A stretch of DNA of 64,000 bases from an uncultured Pelagibacteraceae bacterium (GTDB lineage: Bacteria; Pseudomonadota; Alphaproteobacteria; Pelagibacterales; Pelagibacteraceae), in contig CACITU010000001.1 in assembly GCA_902589725.1 (NCBI GenBank), positions 1 to 64,000 of the forward strand, in the 5' to 3' direction. A program made the translations under genes and the position numbers. Under the pieces are notes generated by a model. The model did no database searches. It saw nothing but the letters and a program-made list of their open reading frames with translations, and was not told the DNA's origin. Positions 16,947 through 27,877 of the stretch are shown here, piece by piece (the stretch's first letter is position 1; each line of letters opens with the position of its first letter).

Positions 16947-18215
16947 ATGAATATTCAAGAATTAAAACTTAAATCATCTGAACAGCTTATTACACAAGCA
17001 GAAGAGCTTGGTATAGAAAACGCTAGCACATTAAGAAAGCAAGAAATACTTTTTGCAATTCTAAAAAAAGTTGCAGAAAAAGAGGAAATTACAGGCGTAG
17101 GTGTATTACAATTGTTACAGGATGGTTTTGGTTTTCTCAGAGCAATGGAATCAAATTATTTACCTGGACCAGATGATATATATGTTAGCCCAAGTCAGAT
17201 TAGAAAATTTGGTTTAAGAACCGGAGACACCGTTGAGGGACCAGTCAGAGCTCCTAAAGAGGGAGAGAGATATTTTGCATTATTGCAAGTAAGTAAAATA
17301 AATTTTGAAGAACCTGAGAAGGCCAGACACAAGATTGCTTTTGATAACTTAACCCCATTATATCCAGATAAACAGTTGGTAATGGAAGTTGAAACAACTA
17401 AAGTTGAAAAAAAAGCAGATCTTACCCCAAGACTGATTGACCTCGTTAGTCCAATTGGAAAAGGACAAAGATCAATAATAATTTCTCCACCAAAAGCTGG
17501 AAAAACTATGATTTTACAAAGTATTGCAAACTCAATAGCAAAAAATTATCCAGAATGTTATCTTATGGTACTGTTGATTGACGAACGTCCAGAAGAAGTA
17601 ACAGACATGCAAAGAACTGTAAATGGAGAAGTGATCAGCTCTACATTTGACGAACCAGCTCAAAGACACGTTGCGGTAGCTGAAATGGTTATTGAAAAAG
17701 CCAAAAGATTAACCGAACACAAAAAAGATGTTATTATTTTACTAGATTCTATTACAAGATTAGGAAGAGCATATAATGCGGTTATACCAAGTTCAGGTAA
17801 GGTTTTAACAGGAGGAGTTGATGCAAATGCACTTCAAAGACCTAAACGATTTTTTGGTGCAGCAAGAAACATTGAAGAAGGTGGTTCATTAACTATTATA
17901 TCTACAGCCTTGATTGATACAGGAAGTAGAATGGATGAAGTAATTTTTGAAGAATTTAAAGGAACAGGTAATAGCGAAACAATATTAGATAGAAAAATCG
18001 CAGATAAAAGAATATACCCTGCAATTGATATAACAAAATCAGGAACAAGAAGAGAAGAATTATTGTTCAATAAAGATGATCTCCAAAAAATGAATGTACT
18101 TAGAAGAATAATTGCGCCAATGGGGACCATGGATGCTATAGAGTTCATAAACTCAAAACTAAAAGATACAAAAAATAATGCTGAGTTTTTTAACTCAATG
18201 AATAAACCTGCTTAA
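16947..18215 (+). CDS. rho: Transcription termination factor Rho
   Basis: Hexameric RNA helicase that ends transcription. The 422-residue protein has an N-terminal helical domain ([20 protein letters not shown]), an OSB-fold RNA-binding domain with [15 protein letters not shown], Walker [12 protein letters not shown], Walker [17 protein letters not shown], and the Q- and R-loop regions around [10 protein letters not shown] and [20 protein letters not shown]. It lacks the long insertions of some lineages. Confidence 0.98.
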   Translation: MNIQELKLKSSEQLITQAEELGIENASTLRKQEILFAILKKVAEKEEITGVGVLQLLQDGFGFLRAMESNYLPGPDDIYVSPSQIRKFGLRTGDTVEGPVRAPKEGERYFALLQVSKINFEEPEKARHKIAFDNLTPLYPDKQLVMEVETTKVEKKADLTPRLIDLVSPIGKGQRSIIISPPKAGKTMILQSIANSIAKNYPECYLMVLLIDERPEEVTDMQRTVNGEVISSTFDEPAQRHVAVAEMVIEKAKRLTEHKKDVIILLDSITRLGRAYNAVIPSSGKVLTGGVDANALQRPKRFFGAARNIEEGGSLTIISTALIDTGSRMDEVIFEEFKGTGNSETILDRKIADKRIYPAIDITKSGTRREELLFNKDDLQKMNVLRRIIAPMGTMDAIEFINSKLKDTKNNAEFFNSMNKPA

Positions 18216-18278
18216 AGAAAATCCTTCATTAGTATTTTAGGTTTTACAGAGACATAAATTTGAAGATATAATCTTTGA

Positions 18279-19610
18279 ATGACAATTTATGCTTTATCGA
18301 GTGGTCCTGGTATATCAGGTGTAGCTGTAATAAGACTTTCAGGTCAAGAGACCTCAAAAGTAATTCAACTTTTAACTGGTAAGGAGCCACCAAAGCCGAG
18401 AGTAGCAACATTAAGAAAAATCAATAAAATCAACACTTCTGAGCTGATTGATGAGGGACTAATCCTTTGGTTTCCTGGCCCTGAGAGCTACACAGGCGAA
18501 GATATGGCTGAAATTCAAGTTCATGGCAGTAAAGCTGTTGTGGATGCCCTACACTCCTCTCTTTCAGACATAGAAAATTGTAGATTAGCTGAGCCAGGTG
18601 AATTTACAAAACTAGCATTTCAAAATGGAAAAATAAATTTACTTAAAGCCGAAAGTATTGCTGACTTGATTTCTTCAGAAACAGAAATTCAAAGACAACA
18701 AGCAATAAAAATTATGAATGGAAAATCATCTCATCAATTTAATTTTCTTAGAGAAAAACTTTTAAAAATTTTATCACATATTGAGGCAAAAATTGATTTT
18801 CCAGAGGAAGATCTGCCTAATAATATTTTAGATGACATCAAAAACAGTTCAGATGAAGTAATAAGTAAAATTAAAAAAATATTAAACGACCAAAAAATTG
18901 GAGAGAGAATTAGAGAAGGTTTTAAAATTGCTATTCTAGGACCAACTAATGCTGGTAAATCTAGCTTGATGAATCACTTATCTAATCGTGATGTCGCAAT
19001 CGTTTCTGAAATTGCAGGTACAACTAGAGACGTGATTGAAACCCATTTAAATATAGACGGTTATCCAGTTATAATCTCAGATACAGCTGGAATAAGAGAC
19101 TCTAAAGACGAAATAGAAAAAAAAGGAATTAAATTATCTCTAAAAAGAGCTGAACAAGCAGATTTAAAGCTCGTTATGGTTGATGCAAAAAGCCTTGATT
19201 TTAATGATGTTTTGAAGGGTTTATTAGATGAGAATGCAGTTTTAGTTATAAATAAATCTGATCTTTTAGAAAAAGATATTGATCGAGAAATTAAAAAAAC
19301 AAATCATGTTGTAATCTCAATTAAAGAAAATAAAAACATTGAAGAATTAATATTAAAAATAAAAAATAATTTAAAAAATAAATTTCTTACAAGTGATGAT
19401 ATTTTAATTACAAGAGAGAGACACAGACAACATTTGCAACAGTGTTTGGATCATCTAAATAACTTTAATCAAAAAAAAGAAATCGAAGATTTTGATAAAG
19501 CCGCAGAAGATTTAAGATTAGCTACGAGACATTTAGGTATGATAGTTGGAAAAGTTGACGTAGAGGAGATATTAGGTAGTATTTTCAACGATTTTTGTAT
19601 TGGCAAGTAA
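18279..19610 (+). CDS. mnmE: tRNA modification GTPase MnmE
   Basis: With MnmG it builds the cmnm5 group on U34 of some tRNAs. The 443 residues cover an N-terminal folate-binding domain (TIYALSSGPGISGVAVIRLSG), a helical domain, an inserted G domain with GPTNAGKSSLMNHL, DTAGIRDSKDEIE and NKSDL, and the C-terminal catalytic FCIGK containing the essential Cys. The final G is followed by K, the normal end. Confidence 0.97.
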   Translation: MTIYALSSGPGISGVAVIRLSGQETSKVIQLLTGKEPPKPRVATLRKINKINTSELIDEGLILWFPGPESYTGEDMAEIQVHGSKAVVDALHSSLSDIENCRLAEPGEFTKLAFQNGKINLLKAESIADLISSETEIQRQQAIKIMNGKSSHQFNFLREKLLKILSHIEAKIDFPEEDLPNNILDDIKNSSDEVISKIKKILNDQKIGERIREGFKIAILGPTNAGKSSLMNHLSNRDVAIVSEIAGTTRDVIETHLNIDGYPVIISDTAGIRDSKDEIEKKGIKLSLKRAEQADLKLVMVDAKSLDFNDVLKGLLDENAVLVINKSDLLEKDIDREIKKTNHVVISIKENKNIEELILKIKNNLKNKFLTSDDILITRERHRQHLQQCLDHLNNFNQKKEIEDFDKAAEDLRLATRHLGMIVGKVDVEEILGSIFNDFCIGK

Positions 19611-19641
19611 TACTCTATTTTGTTGGTTTTTTGCACTTTTT

Positions 19642-19661
19642 TTATCAAAAAACGTTGATAA
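19642..19661. repeat. Inverted repeat in the mnmE-mnmG spacer
   Basis: TTATCAA (19642-19648), six-base loop AAAACG, TTGATAA (19655-19661). The stem has only two G:C pairs and is preceded, not followed, by a T run, so it is a weak terminator at best; it may be an operator or chance. Confidence 0.35.
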
Positions 19662-19727
19662 TTAGTGTTTATTTACAAAAAATTAAGCCTATCTTGTAAA
19701 TTATATAATCACATATAGATTTGGATT

Positions 19728-21599
19728 ATGAAAAATGATTTGTCATTTGATGTAGTTGTAATTGGAGGAGGTCATGCTGGATGTGAAGCTGCAGCAGCTT
19801 CGGCACGTCTTGGAGTGAACACTGCTCTATTTACTCATAAAATAGAAACTATCGGGGAGATGTCCTGTAACCCGGCAATAGGAGGTTTGGGCAAAGGTCA
19901 TTTGGTTAGAGAAATAGATGCCCTTGATGGTGTTATGGGAGATGTAGCAGACAAATCAGGTATACAATTTAGATTGTTAAATAGAAGTAGAGGGCCAGCA
20001 GTTAGAGGGCCACGAACTCAATCAGACAGATCACTTTATCGTAAATATATGCAAGAAATATTGCTAAACTATTGTAATTTAAGCGTTTTTTCTGATCCTG
20101 TAATAAAGTTTATTTTCAATAAAAATTCAATAAGTGGGTTTGAAACTAAAGAAGGAAAGAAAATTCTATCTAATAAGATAATACTTACAACAGGGACTTT
20201 TTTGAATGGTTTGATACATATAGGTGATGAAAGAACCCCAGCAGGTAGATACGACGAAAAACCTTCTACAGGTTTGAGTGAACAATTAGCAAAATATAAT
20301 TTTAAAATTGGAAGATTAAAAACTGGAACACCACCAAGGTTAGATTCAAGGACAATTAATTTTGAAAACTTAGAAGAACAATTCGCAGATGATGATCCTT
20401 ATTTTTTTTCATTCTTAACTAAAAGAAATCTAAATAAACAAATTTCTTGTCGAATGACTTATACAAACAAAAAGGTTCATAACATTATAGAAAAGAATTT
20501 ATCAAAGAGCGCTATGTACTCGGGTAGCATAAAAGGGGTAGGCCCAAGATATTGTCCATCTATAGAAGATAAGATAGTAAAATTTGCAGATAAAGGTCGT
20601 CATCAGATATTTTTAGAGCCTGAAGGCCTAAATGATTACACAATTTATCCAAATGGTATTTCAACATCACTTCCAGCTGAGGTTCAGCAAGAAATATGTA
20701 ATAATATCAATGGTTTAGAGAATGTTACCATATTAAGACCAGGATATGCAATAGAATATGATTATATAGATCCACGTGAACTATTCCTAACTCTTGAAAC
20801 TAAGAAGATAAGCAATCTCTATCTTGCCGGTCAAATTAACGGAACAACAGGGTATGAGGAAGCTGCTGCACAAGGACTTATAGCTGGAATAAATGCTGCG
20901 TTGTCTGTTAAAAAATTGGAACCATTCATACTTGATAGATCTGATGCTTACATTGGAGTAATGATCGATGATTTGGTGACTAAAGGAGTAGCTGAGCCAT
21001 ACCGTATGTTTACATCAAGGGCAGAATATCGATTGAGTTTGAGATCTGATAATGCTGATCAAAGATTAACTGCAAAGGGAATTGAAATTGGTCTAATAGG
21101 TAATGAGAGAAAAGCAATATATTTGAGTAAATTTGATCAAATTAGTCAAATAAATTTAAAAATGACAAATTCCAAGATTTCACCCTCTAAAGCTGAGAAA
21201 TTTGGAATAAAAATAGCAAAAGATGGAATATTGAGATCATCTTGCGAAGTTTTAACTCAAAAAGGGGTAAACATGAGTAAAATTAGAGAAATATGGTCCG
21301 ATATACCTTTTTTTAGCAAAGAAATTGATGAACAGGTAGAAATAAATGCTCATTATAGGGGGTATTTAAAGAAGCAAAAAGCTGATATTTTAGCATTTAA
21401 GAGGGATGAAAACCTAATTATCCCAGATAAAATTAATTATGATCGGTTATCAGGTTTATCTAACGAGGTAAAAGCTAAATTTAAGGAAATTAAGCCAAAA
21501 ACAATGGGCCAAGCTTTAAGAATAGATGGAATAACACCTGCAGCTGTATATATTTTGTTGTCACACGTCAAAAGAAAGTCTATTAAGCATATAGCTTAA
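19728..21599 (+). CDS. mnmG: tRNA uridine-5-carboxymethylaminomethyl modification enzyme MnmG (GidA)
   Basis: FAD-dependent partner of MnmE. The 623-residue protein has the dinucleotide loop [20 protein letters not shown] at the N-terminus, [20 protein letters not shown], the [14 protein letters not shown] segment and [20 protein letters not shown]. Catalytic cysteines lie in CNPAIGG and in the [13 protein letters not shown] neighbourhood. It overlaps rsmG as TAATG. Confidence 0.98.
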   Translation: MKNDLSFDVVVIGGGHAGCEAAAASARLGVNTALFTHKIETIGEMSCNPAIGGLGKGHLVREIDALDGVMGDVADKSGIQFRLLNRSRGPAVRGPRTQSDRSLYRKYMQEILLNYCNLSVFSDPVIKFIFNKNSISGFETKEGKKILSNKIILTTGTFLNGLIHIGDERTPAGRYDEKPSTGLSEQLAKYNFKIGRLKTGTPPRLDSRTINFENLEEQFADDDPYFFSFLTKRNLNKQISCRMTYTNKKVHNIIEKNLSKSAMYSGSIKGVGPRYCPSIEDKIVKFADKGRHQIFLEPEGLNDYTIYPNGISTSLPAEVQQEICNNINGLENVTILRPGYAIEYDYIDPRELFLTLETKKISNLYLAGQINGTTGYEEAAAQGLIAGINAALSVKKLEPFILDRSDAYIGVMIDDLVTKGVAEPYRMFTSRAEYRLSLRSDNADQRLTAKGIEIGLIGNERKAIYLSKFDQISQINLKMTNSKISPSKAEKFGIKIAKDGILRSSCEVLTQKGVNMSKIREIWSDIPFFSKEIDEQVEINAHYRGYLKKQKADILAFKRDENLIIPDKINYDRLSGLSNEVKAKFKEIKPKTMGQALRIDGITPAAVYILLSHVKRKSIKHIA

Positions 21600-22243
21600 T
21601 GGATCAAGAAATTTTAAATTCTTATTCTAGAATCAATCACTTAAATGTTTCACGTGAAACATTTTTTGACTTTGAAAACTATATATCTATGATTCTTGAA
21701 AAAAATAAAAAAATAAACATTATTAGCCAAAAAACAGCATCTAAAAAAGCTATAATTGAGCGTCATATTATTGATTCTGCACAAATTATTGATTTTGTTG
21801 ACTTAAATAGCAAAACATCTATTGATATTGGCTCCGGAGGGGGGATGCCAGGGATAATTGTAGCAATTATACTAAAAAATATGAAAAATAATATGAATGT
21901 GCACCTTTATGAAAAAAGCTATCATAAAAGCCATTTTTTAAAGGAAGTTTCGAAAAAGTTGAATTTAAATACAAAAGTTTTTCAAAAAAATATTTTTGAG
22001 ATAAAAAATATAGAAACAGGAACAATTATGTCTAGAGCATTCAAACCAATGCCAGTTGTTTTAGATTTAGTATATGAAAATTTTTCAAAATATAAAAATT
22101 TAATTTTTTTTATGGGGAAGAGTGGAAAAAAAATTTTTGAAAATTCTAAAAAAAATTGGGAATTAGATTACACAGAAAAAAAAAGTTTAACAAATGCAGA
22201 CTCGTTTTTAATTAATGTAAAAAAAATTAATAGAAAAAAATAA
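21599..22243 (+). CDS. rsmG: 16S rRNA (guanine-527 N7) methyltransferase RsmG (GidB)
   Basis: SAM-dependent methylation of G527 in 16S rRNA. The 214-residue protein contains the SAM loop SIDIGSGGGMPGIIVA and a preceding HIIDSAQ, and MSRAFKPMPVV later. The N-terminal residues NVSRETF are encoded by a perfect parS site (21646-21661), as in many bacteria. The gene lies one base before parA. Confidence 0.95.
   Translation: MDQEILNSYSRINHLNVSRETFFDFENYISMILEKNKKINIISQKTASKKAIIERHIIDSAQIIDFVDLNSKTSIDIGSGGGMPGIIVAIILKNMKNNMNVHLYEKSYHKSHFLKEVSKKLNLNTKVFQKNIFEIKNIETGTIMSRAFKPMPVVLDLVYENFSKYKNLIFFMGKSGKKIFENSKKNWELDYTEKKSLTNADSFLINVKKINRKK
21646..21661. promoter_or_regulatory. parS: parS centromere site (perfect 16-mer)
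   Basis: TGTTTCACGTGAAACA, the exact consensus ParB-binding palindrome; flanking AAA and TTT extend the symmetry to 22 bases (21643-21664). It lies inside the 5' end of rsmG, about 1.4 kb before parB and 7.2 kb from the predicted origin. Confidence 0.95.
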
Positions 22244-22244
22244 A

Positions 22245-23039
22245 ATGCAAATTATTTCGGTCATAAATCAGAAGGGTGGGGTCGGCAAAACTACAACGGT
22301 GATAAACCTTGCAGCAGGATTAACTCAACTCAACAAAAAGATTTTAGTAATTGACCTTGACCCACAAGGAAATGCAACCACAGGTCTAGGTTTATCTAAT
22401 TTGGATAACTCAAGCGATACAATTTATGGTGTGTTGAATGGAACCAAAAATATTGATGTGGTAATAAAAAAAACGAAGCTCGAAAATTTAGATATCATTA
22501 CATCTAATGTAGACTTATCTGGACTAGAGGTGGAGACAGCAGGGGATAGTAATAGGGCCTTTATATTAAAGACAAAATTAGCCGCGTATTTAAACAATTC
22601 TAGAGGCTCATACGATTATGTTTTAATAGACTGCCCTCCCTCATTAAGTCTTCTAACGGTAATGGCGTTAGTATGTTCTAATTCATTATTAGTGCCTCTT
22701 CAAACAGAATTTTTTGCTTTGGAAGGAGTAACCCAGCTCATGAAGACCATTGAAAGAATAAAAGTAAGTTTAAATCCAGATTTAAAAATAAGAGGCATAT
22801 TGTTAACAATGTATGACAAAAGAAATAAGCTTTCATCACAGGTAGAGAAAGAAGCTAGAGATTATTTTAGAGAAAAAGTCTATTCAACTGTGATTCCCAG
22901 AAATGTCAGATTGTCAGAAGCCCCATCTCACGGAATGCCAGTTTTAATCTATGATAAGTCTTGCCCTGGTAGTAAGTCATATTTTAGTTTTACAGATGAG
23001 TTTATCAGTCAAGAAGCAACAATAGGAAGCGCAGCGTAA
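22245..23039 (+). CDS. parA: Chromosome partitioning ATPase ParA
   Basis: Deviant-Walker ATPase that moves ParB-parS complexes after replication. The 264-residue protein starts with ISVINQKGGVGKTTTVINLA (deviant Walker A KGGVGKTT), then VIDLDPQGNATTG, and YDYVLIDCPPSLSLL as Walker B. The short N-terminus without an HTH is typical of chromosomal ParA/Soj. It overlaps parB as TAATG. Confidence 0.98.
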   Translation: MQIISVINQKGGVGKTTTVINLAAGLTQLNKKILVIDLDPQGNATTGLGLSNLDNSSDTIYGVLNGTKNIDVVIKKTKLENLDIITSNVDLSGLEVETAGDSNRAFILKTKLAAYLNNSRGSYDYVLIDCPPSLSLLTVMALVCSNSLLVPLQTEFFALEGVTQLMKTIERIKVSLNPDLKIRGILLTMYDKRNKLSSQVEKEARDYFREKVYSTVIPRNVRLSEAPSHGMPVLIYDKSCPGSKSYFSFTDEFISQEATIGSAA

Positions 23040-23881
23040 TGGAAAAAATTAAAAAAGGATTAGGTCGTGGTTTATCTTCACTAATTGGTGAAGTTAACGT
23101 AGAGCCTCATAAAAATCAAATATCAATCAGCGATCTGGTTCCTAACAAATATCAACCAAGAAGAAATTTTGATAAGTCTAATTTAGAAGATTTGACAAAC
23201 TCAATCAAAGAAAGAGGAATGATACAGCCAATTATAGTTAGACAATCAAATGATGATAAAACGAAATTTGAAATAATAGCCGGTGAGAGAAGATGGCTTG
23301 CAGCACAAAAGGCAGGTCTTCATAATGTTCCTGTGGTAGTCACTGAGGCTGATGATCTTAAATCTTTAGAATTTGCAATTGTTGAAAATGTTCAAAGGCA
23401 TGATTTAAATCCACTTGAAGAAGCACAAGGATACAAAAAACTAATTGATGAATTTTCCTACGATCAAGAAAAAGTCTCTAAATTTATAGGTAAAAGTAGA
23501 AGCTATATTGCAAACTCACTAAGAATTTTAACTTTGCCAGATGATGTTATTAAACTAATAGAATCTCAGCATATAACAGCGGGACACGCAAAAATTTTAG
23601 TAGGTTTGGATAATGCTAGTTTTGTGGCAAATAAAATTGTTGAGAAAAAACTTTCAGTTAGGCAGGCCGAAACATTTGTTCAGTTATTTAAAAAGAAACG
23701 AAAAAAATCAAAAATTTCAAAAGATTCAAATATTATTGCACTTGAATTGTCAATTTCTAATAAAATTGGTTTGAATGTCGACATACAGAATAATAAAAGA
23801 AATAAGGGTAAGATCTCTTTTGAATATAAAGACTTAGATCAGTTAAACAAAATAATCGATATAATTAAGAATAATTATTAG
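23039..23881 (+). CDS. parB: Chromosome partitioning protein ParB
   Basis: CTP-dependent clamp that loads at parS. The 280-residue protein opens with KKGLGRGLSSLIG (ParA-stimulating segment), then the ParB/Srx domain with PNKYQPRRNFD and the CTP motif IAGERRWLAAQ near residue 82, ENVQRHDLNPLEEAQGY, the HTH FIGKSRSYIANSLRIL and a C-terminal dimer domain. A parS site lies upstream in rsmG. Confidence 0.98.
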   Translation: MEKIKKGLGRGLSSLIGEVNVEPHKNQISISDLVPNKYQPRRNFDKSNLEDLTNSIKERGMIQPIIVRQSNDDKTKFEIIAGERRWLAAQKAGLHNVPVVVTEADDLKSLEFAIVENVQRHDLNPLEEAQGYKKLIDEFSYDQEKVSKFIGKSRSYIANSLRILTLPDDVIKLIESQHITAGHAKILVGLDNASFVANKIVEKKLSVRQAETFVQLFKKKRKKSKISKDSNIIALELSISNKIGLNVDIQNNKRNKGKISFEYKDLDQLNKIIDIIKNNY

Positions 23882-23884
23882 AGT

Positions 23885-24859
23885 TTATATTGATTTATCT
23901 AAAATGAAATCAGTAACTAAGTTTACAGAGTTGTTAAGATTTTTTTTTACAATAAGTTCTATCTCAAACAATTCATAAATTAGTTTTTTTATTTTTTCTG
24001 GTTTCCATTTATAAATTTGTTGTTTTATAATTTCTTTATCTTTCCAAAAGATTGGTGGTTTTGCTGATGAAATTGTTGTTTCTATATTTTTACTATTCTC
24101 AAATTCAGTACATAGTTTTAAGATTCTTTTAGATTTGTTTAAAAAAGTTCTTATTATTAAAATACAGTCTTCGCTTGTTAAAATATTTTCATTTAAAATA
24201 TTAAGAGTTTTTTTTTGATTTTTAGCTAGGCAATTGTCTATAAGTTCTGAGATACTATGATTTTCTGACAAATTAATTAATTTCATTAAGTCGTTGAAAG
24301 TAATTTCCTTTTTATTTTTACTAAAATGTTCAATTTTTTTTAACTCATTTTCAAGAAACTCTCTATCACCATTACATTTATTTATGATGAAATTAATATT
24401 CTGTTGTGAAATTAAAATTTTTTTTTCTTTAAAAAAGTTTAAAGTAAGCTGAGCAAGCGTTTGATTGTTATCTGGAAACACAGCTATACAAATATATTTT
24501 TTACTTTTTTCAAAAAAGCCTCTTAATTTTGATTTTTTATCTAAATTTTCAGAATTGATTATAATTATCAAATCTTCTATTTTTTTCTCAGAAATTTCCT
24601 CAATAATTTTAAATATTTTATCTGTTCCTCTTTTTATTAATATTATTTTTTCGTTTTCGAAAAGAGATTTTGTTATTGTATTTTCTACAAAGCTATTTGA
24701 ATTTTCTAAAATTTCTCTTTCATCATATGAAGAAATTTCTTTTTTATTTTTTAACAACTTGTTTATTATTTGTTTTTTTAAGCCCTCATTTTTACCGTAA
24801 AAAAGAAAAAAATTATTATTTGGTTTTAAGTTATCAGTATTATACGACTTAATTATCAT
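23885..24859 (-). CDS. holA: DNA polymerase III delta subunit HolA
   Basis: Clamp-loader subunit that opens the beta clamp. The 324-residue protein is divergent: the N-terminus NNNFFLFYGKNEGLKKQIIN, a central EDLIIIINSENLDKKSKLRGFFEK and CNGDREFLENELKKIEHFS are characteristic. The call is supported by position next to lptE and leuS, a common order. It overlaps lptE by 11 bases and ends three bases after the convergent parB. Confidence 0.9.
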   Translation of the reverse strand: MIIKSYNTDNLKPNNNFFLFYGKNEGLKKQIINKLLKNKKEISSYDEREILENSNSFVENTITKSLFENEKIILIKRGTDKIFKIIEEISEKKIEDLIIIINSENLDKKSKLRGFFEKSKKYICIAVFPDNNQTLAQLTLNFFKEKKILISQQNINFIINKCNGDREFLENELKKIEHFSKNKKEITFNDLMKLINLSENHSISELIDNCLAKNQKKTLNILNENILTSEDCILIIRTFLNKSKRILKLCTEFENSKNIETTISSAKPPIFWKDKEIIKQQIYKWKPEKIKKLIYELFEIELIVKKNLNNSVNLVTDFILDKSI

Positions 24860-25316
24860 ATAAAAATATCATTCTTTGAATAAACTTATTTACAATTAAT
24901 TGTGATAAATCTTTTTTAATTTTAATTTCATAATTTTTTTGTTCAAAGGTATCATTTAATCTTTTAATTTTTATTTTTTCCTCTAACTTTATTTTATTTT
25001 CTTTATTATTTTTATTAATAACAAACTCGGTATTTACATTTAACTCATACACGGTTGTTTTTCCTTCTTTGTTATTCGTGATTCCAGATTTATTGTACTC
25101 AGATTTTATTTGGATTTTTATTTTTTCTTCAGAATTTTCTTCAAAATATTTACTTATATTTTTTATAATATAATTATTTATTTCATTGTCACCAGATGTG
25201 TCAATTACCTCATAATTAAATTTTGTATTTTTGTTATTATTATTTTTGTATAACGGTGTGTATCCACAATTATTTGTGAGTATTAATATAAAAAAAATTA
25301 AAAATATTTTTTTCAT
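24849..25316 (-). CDS. lptE: LPS-assembly lipoprotein LptE-like
   Basis: Outer-membrane partner of LptD for lipopolysaccharide insertion. The 155-residue protein has a signal MKKIFLIFFILILTNNCGYTPLY, in which CGYTPLY is the usual LptE start after cleavage although the lipobox (TNNC) is poor. The rest is a short lysine/asparagine-rich domain. It lies directly between leuS and holA, the standard leuS-lptE-holA order, which carries most of the assignment. Confidence 0.85.
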   Translation of the reverse strand: MKKIFLIFFILILTNNCGYTPLYKNNNNKNTKFNYEVIDTSGDNEINNYIIKNISKYFEENSEEKIKIQIKSEYNKSGITNNKEGKTTVYELNVNTEFVINKNNKENKIKLEEKIKIKRLNDTFEQKNYEIKIKKDLSQLIVNKFIQRMIFLYDN

Positions 25317-27851
25317 TTAAACTATAATATTAAATAATTTGTCTTTAATAAAAATTTTTCTTTTAATTGTTTTATTATCTAAATATTTCTTTAATGTTTC
25401 GTCATTACCAATTATCTCAAATAATTCATCTTCCTCAATGTTTGGCATTAATTTAAGTAAAGCTCTTTTTTTGCCATTTATCTGCACAACAAGATTTATC
25501 TTTTCCTCTTTAAGAAAGGATACATCATAGCTTGGCCATTTAATATCTGTTGAATTTAATGATCTTAAGCACTCGTTAGAAAAATGTGGGATTATAGGCA
25601 TAACTGCAATTAAAATTTTTTCATAATTTAAAATAAGAGTTTTACTTGAATATTTGCTTTCAATTTTTTTATTAAGGAATCCATATATTTCGTGCAGATT
25701 TGCAACAATTTTATTGTAGCTAAAATTCTCTAGATTATCAGTAATTTTTTTTAAAAATTTATTTGTTTCTTTATCAAGTTCTTTATCACTATCTTTAGTA
25801 TGATTTTTTTTTATTTCTTCAAAAATTTTTAAATTTAAAATCCACAATTTTTGTATGAATTTATATGATGAGGCAATACCTTCCTCAGACCACTGGACAT
25901 CTTTTTCAGGTGGACTATCTGATAGTATAAATAACCTAGCAGAATCGGCTCCATAGTTAGTTATAATATTTTCAGGATCAATCGTATTTTTCTTTGATTT
26001 TGACATTGACTCTGAGGGACCAACTTTAATTTTTTTAGAATGATCCTCCTTAAGATATTTTTTTCCATTTATTGTCTCGATTTCGTCAGGACTAACCCAA
26101 TTATCATCTGAGTCTTTATAAGTTTCATGACAAACCATACCTTGCGTAAATAATCCACTGAATGGTTCAGATATATCAAAATTAGTATTTTCATAGGATA
26201 ATGCTCTCATAAAAAATCTAGAATATAAAAGGTGTAAAATTGCGTGTTCAACTCCACCAATATATTGGTCTACAGGCATCCAGTAATCAATATCTTCCTT
26301 TTTAAATCCATAATTTGAGTTTTTGGGAGAACAAAATCTTAAATAGTACCAAGAAGAACAAACAAAAGTGTCTAATGTATCAGTTTCTCTAGTTAATTTT
26401 TTTCCATTAATTTCAACTTCCTTCCAATTTTTTTGTGAGTCTAATGGATTTCCCTTTACCTTTAAATCAATATTTTCAGGAAGTTTTACAGGTAACATGT
26501 CATCTGGAACTGGATGTATGTCACCTTTTTCATCATATAATATTGGAATTGGACAACCCCAATATCTTTGTCTAGATACACCCCAGTCTTTTAATCTAAA
26601 ATTTATTTGTTTTTTACCAATTTTTTTTTCCTCTAAAATTTTAATTGTTTCAACAATTGAGTCATCTGGAGCACTTAATCCATTTAGATAATTTGAATTA
26701 ATGATTATTCCTGCACCTGGGTATGCTTCATTAGAAACTACAAAATTATCGTCTTCATCTTTTGGCTTTACAACAGTTTTAATATTAAGATTATATTTTT
26801 TGGCAAAGTCAAAATCTCTCTGATCATGAGCAGGGCATCCAAATACTGCACCAAATCCATAATCCATTAAAACAAAATTTGCAAAGTATACAGGGACTTT
26901 CTGTGTTTCATCTAATGGATTAATGGCCATTAAATTTGTTTTAAAACCAATTTTTTCCCCTACGGCAATGGCCTCTTCTGTTGTTCCAGTTTTTGAACAT
27001 TCATCTCTAAACTTTATAAAATCCTTATCATTCTTAAAAAAATTAGAGACTTCATGATCAATTGATAGAGCCAAAAAAGAAAAACCAAATAGAGTATCTG
27101 GTCGTGTTGTAAAACATTTAATACTTTTCACTGGTAAATCACCTTCAATTTTAAAGTCTATTTCACAACCAAATGATTTTCCGATCCAATTTTTTTGCAT
27201 AGTTTTTACTTTGTTAGGCCACTCCTTCAATTTGTCTAAACCATCAAGAAGATCTTGTGAAAATTTAGAGATATTAAAAAACCATTGACTTAATTTTTTT
27301 CTTTCAACAGTGGCACCAGAACGCCATCCTTTTCCATCAATCACCTGCTCATTAGCTAATACTGTTTCGTCTACAGGATCCCAATTAACGTAATTTTCTT
27401 TCCTATAAACTAATTTTTTTTTAAATAATTCTAAAAAAAATTTTTGTTGATGTTTGTAATAACCTTCTGAACATGTTGAAATTTCTCTTTCCCAGTCGAT
27501 AGAAAGACCGAGTTTTTTTAGTTGAGATTTCATTTTGGCAATGTTGGTTTCAGTCCAATCTTTAGGATCTAAATTGTTTTGTTTTGCTGCATTTTCTGCT
27601 GGCATTCCAAAAGAATCCCATCCCATTGGATGAAGCACGTTATAACCTTGTAGTGATTTGTATCTAGCTAGAACATCTCCGATTGTATAATTTCTAACAT
27701 GTCCCATATGAATTTTTCCAGAAGGGTATGGAAACATTTCTAAACAATAAAATTTTTTTTTTGTTTTATCTATTTTTGAAGAGAAGGTTTTTTCATCTTC
27801 CCATAGCTTCTGCCATTTTTGTTCTATAGTTTTAAAATTATATCTATCCAC
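25317..27851 (-). CDS. leuS: Leucyl-tRNA synthetase
   Basis: Charges tRNA-Leu and edits mischarged products. The 844-residue class I enzyme shows the HIGH-type motif [20 protein letters not shown], an editing domain with TTRPDTLFG and [12 protein letters not shown], and the KMSKS-type [11 protein letters not shown], followed by the anticodon-binding and C-terminal domains. Length is normal. It abuts lptE without spacing. Confidence 0.99.
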   Translation of the reverse strand: MDRYNFKTIEQKWQKLWEDEKTFSSKIDKTKKKFYCLEMFPYPSGKIHMGHVRNYTIGDVLARYKSLQGYNVLHPMGWDSFGMPAENAAKQNNLDPKDWTETNIAKMKSQLKKLGLSIDWEREISTCSEGYYKHQQKFFLELFKKKLVYRKENYVNWDPVDETVLANEQVIDGKGWRSGATVERKKLSQWFFNISKFSQDLLDGLDKLKEWPNKVKTMQKNWIGKSFGCEIDFKIEGDLPVKSIKCFTTRPDTLFGFSFLALSIDHEVSNFFKNDKDFIKFRDECSKTGTTEEAIAVGEKIGFKTNLMAINPLDETQKVPVYFANFVLMDYGFGAVFGCPAHDQRDFDFAKKYNLNIKTVVKPKDEDDNFVVSNEAYPGAGIIINSNYLNGLSAPDDSIVETIKILEEKKIGKKQINFRLKDWGVSRQRYWGCPIPILYDEKGDIHPVPDDMLPVKLPENIDLKVKGNPLDSQKNWKEVEINGKKLTRETDTLDTFVCSSWYYLRFCSPKNSNYGFKKEDIDYWMPVDQYIGGVEHAILHLLYSRFFMRALSYENTNFDISEPFSGLFTQGMVCHETYKDSDDNWVSPDEIETINGKKYLKEDHSKKIKVGPSESMSKSKKNTIDPENIITNYGADSARLFILSDSPPEKDVQWSEEGIASSYKFIQKLWILNLKIFEEIKKNHTKDSDKELDKETNKFLKKITDNLENFSYNKIVANLHEIYGFLNKKIESKYSSKTLILNYEKILIAVMPIIPHFSNECLRSLNSTDIKWPSYDVSFLKEEKINLVVQINGKKRALLKLMPNIEEDELFEIIGNDETLKKYLDNKTIKRKIFIKDKLFNIIV

Positions 27852-27877
27852 AAAATTTTAATTAGTTACAAAACGGT

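Noticed and set aside
27844-27852. DnaA-box-like CTATCCACA at the leuS start, and GTATCCACA at 25260-25268 in lptE
   Set aside because: Both are inside coding sequence, each has a mismatch and neither is clustered with other boxes or an unwinding region.
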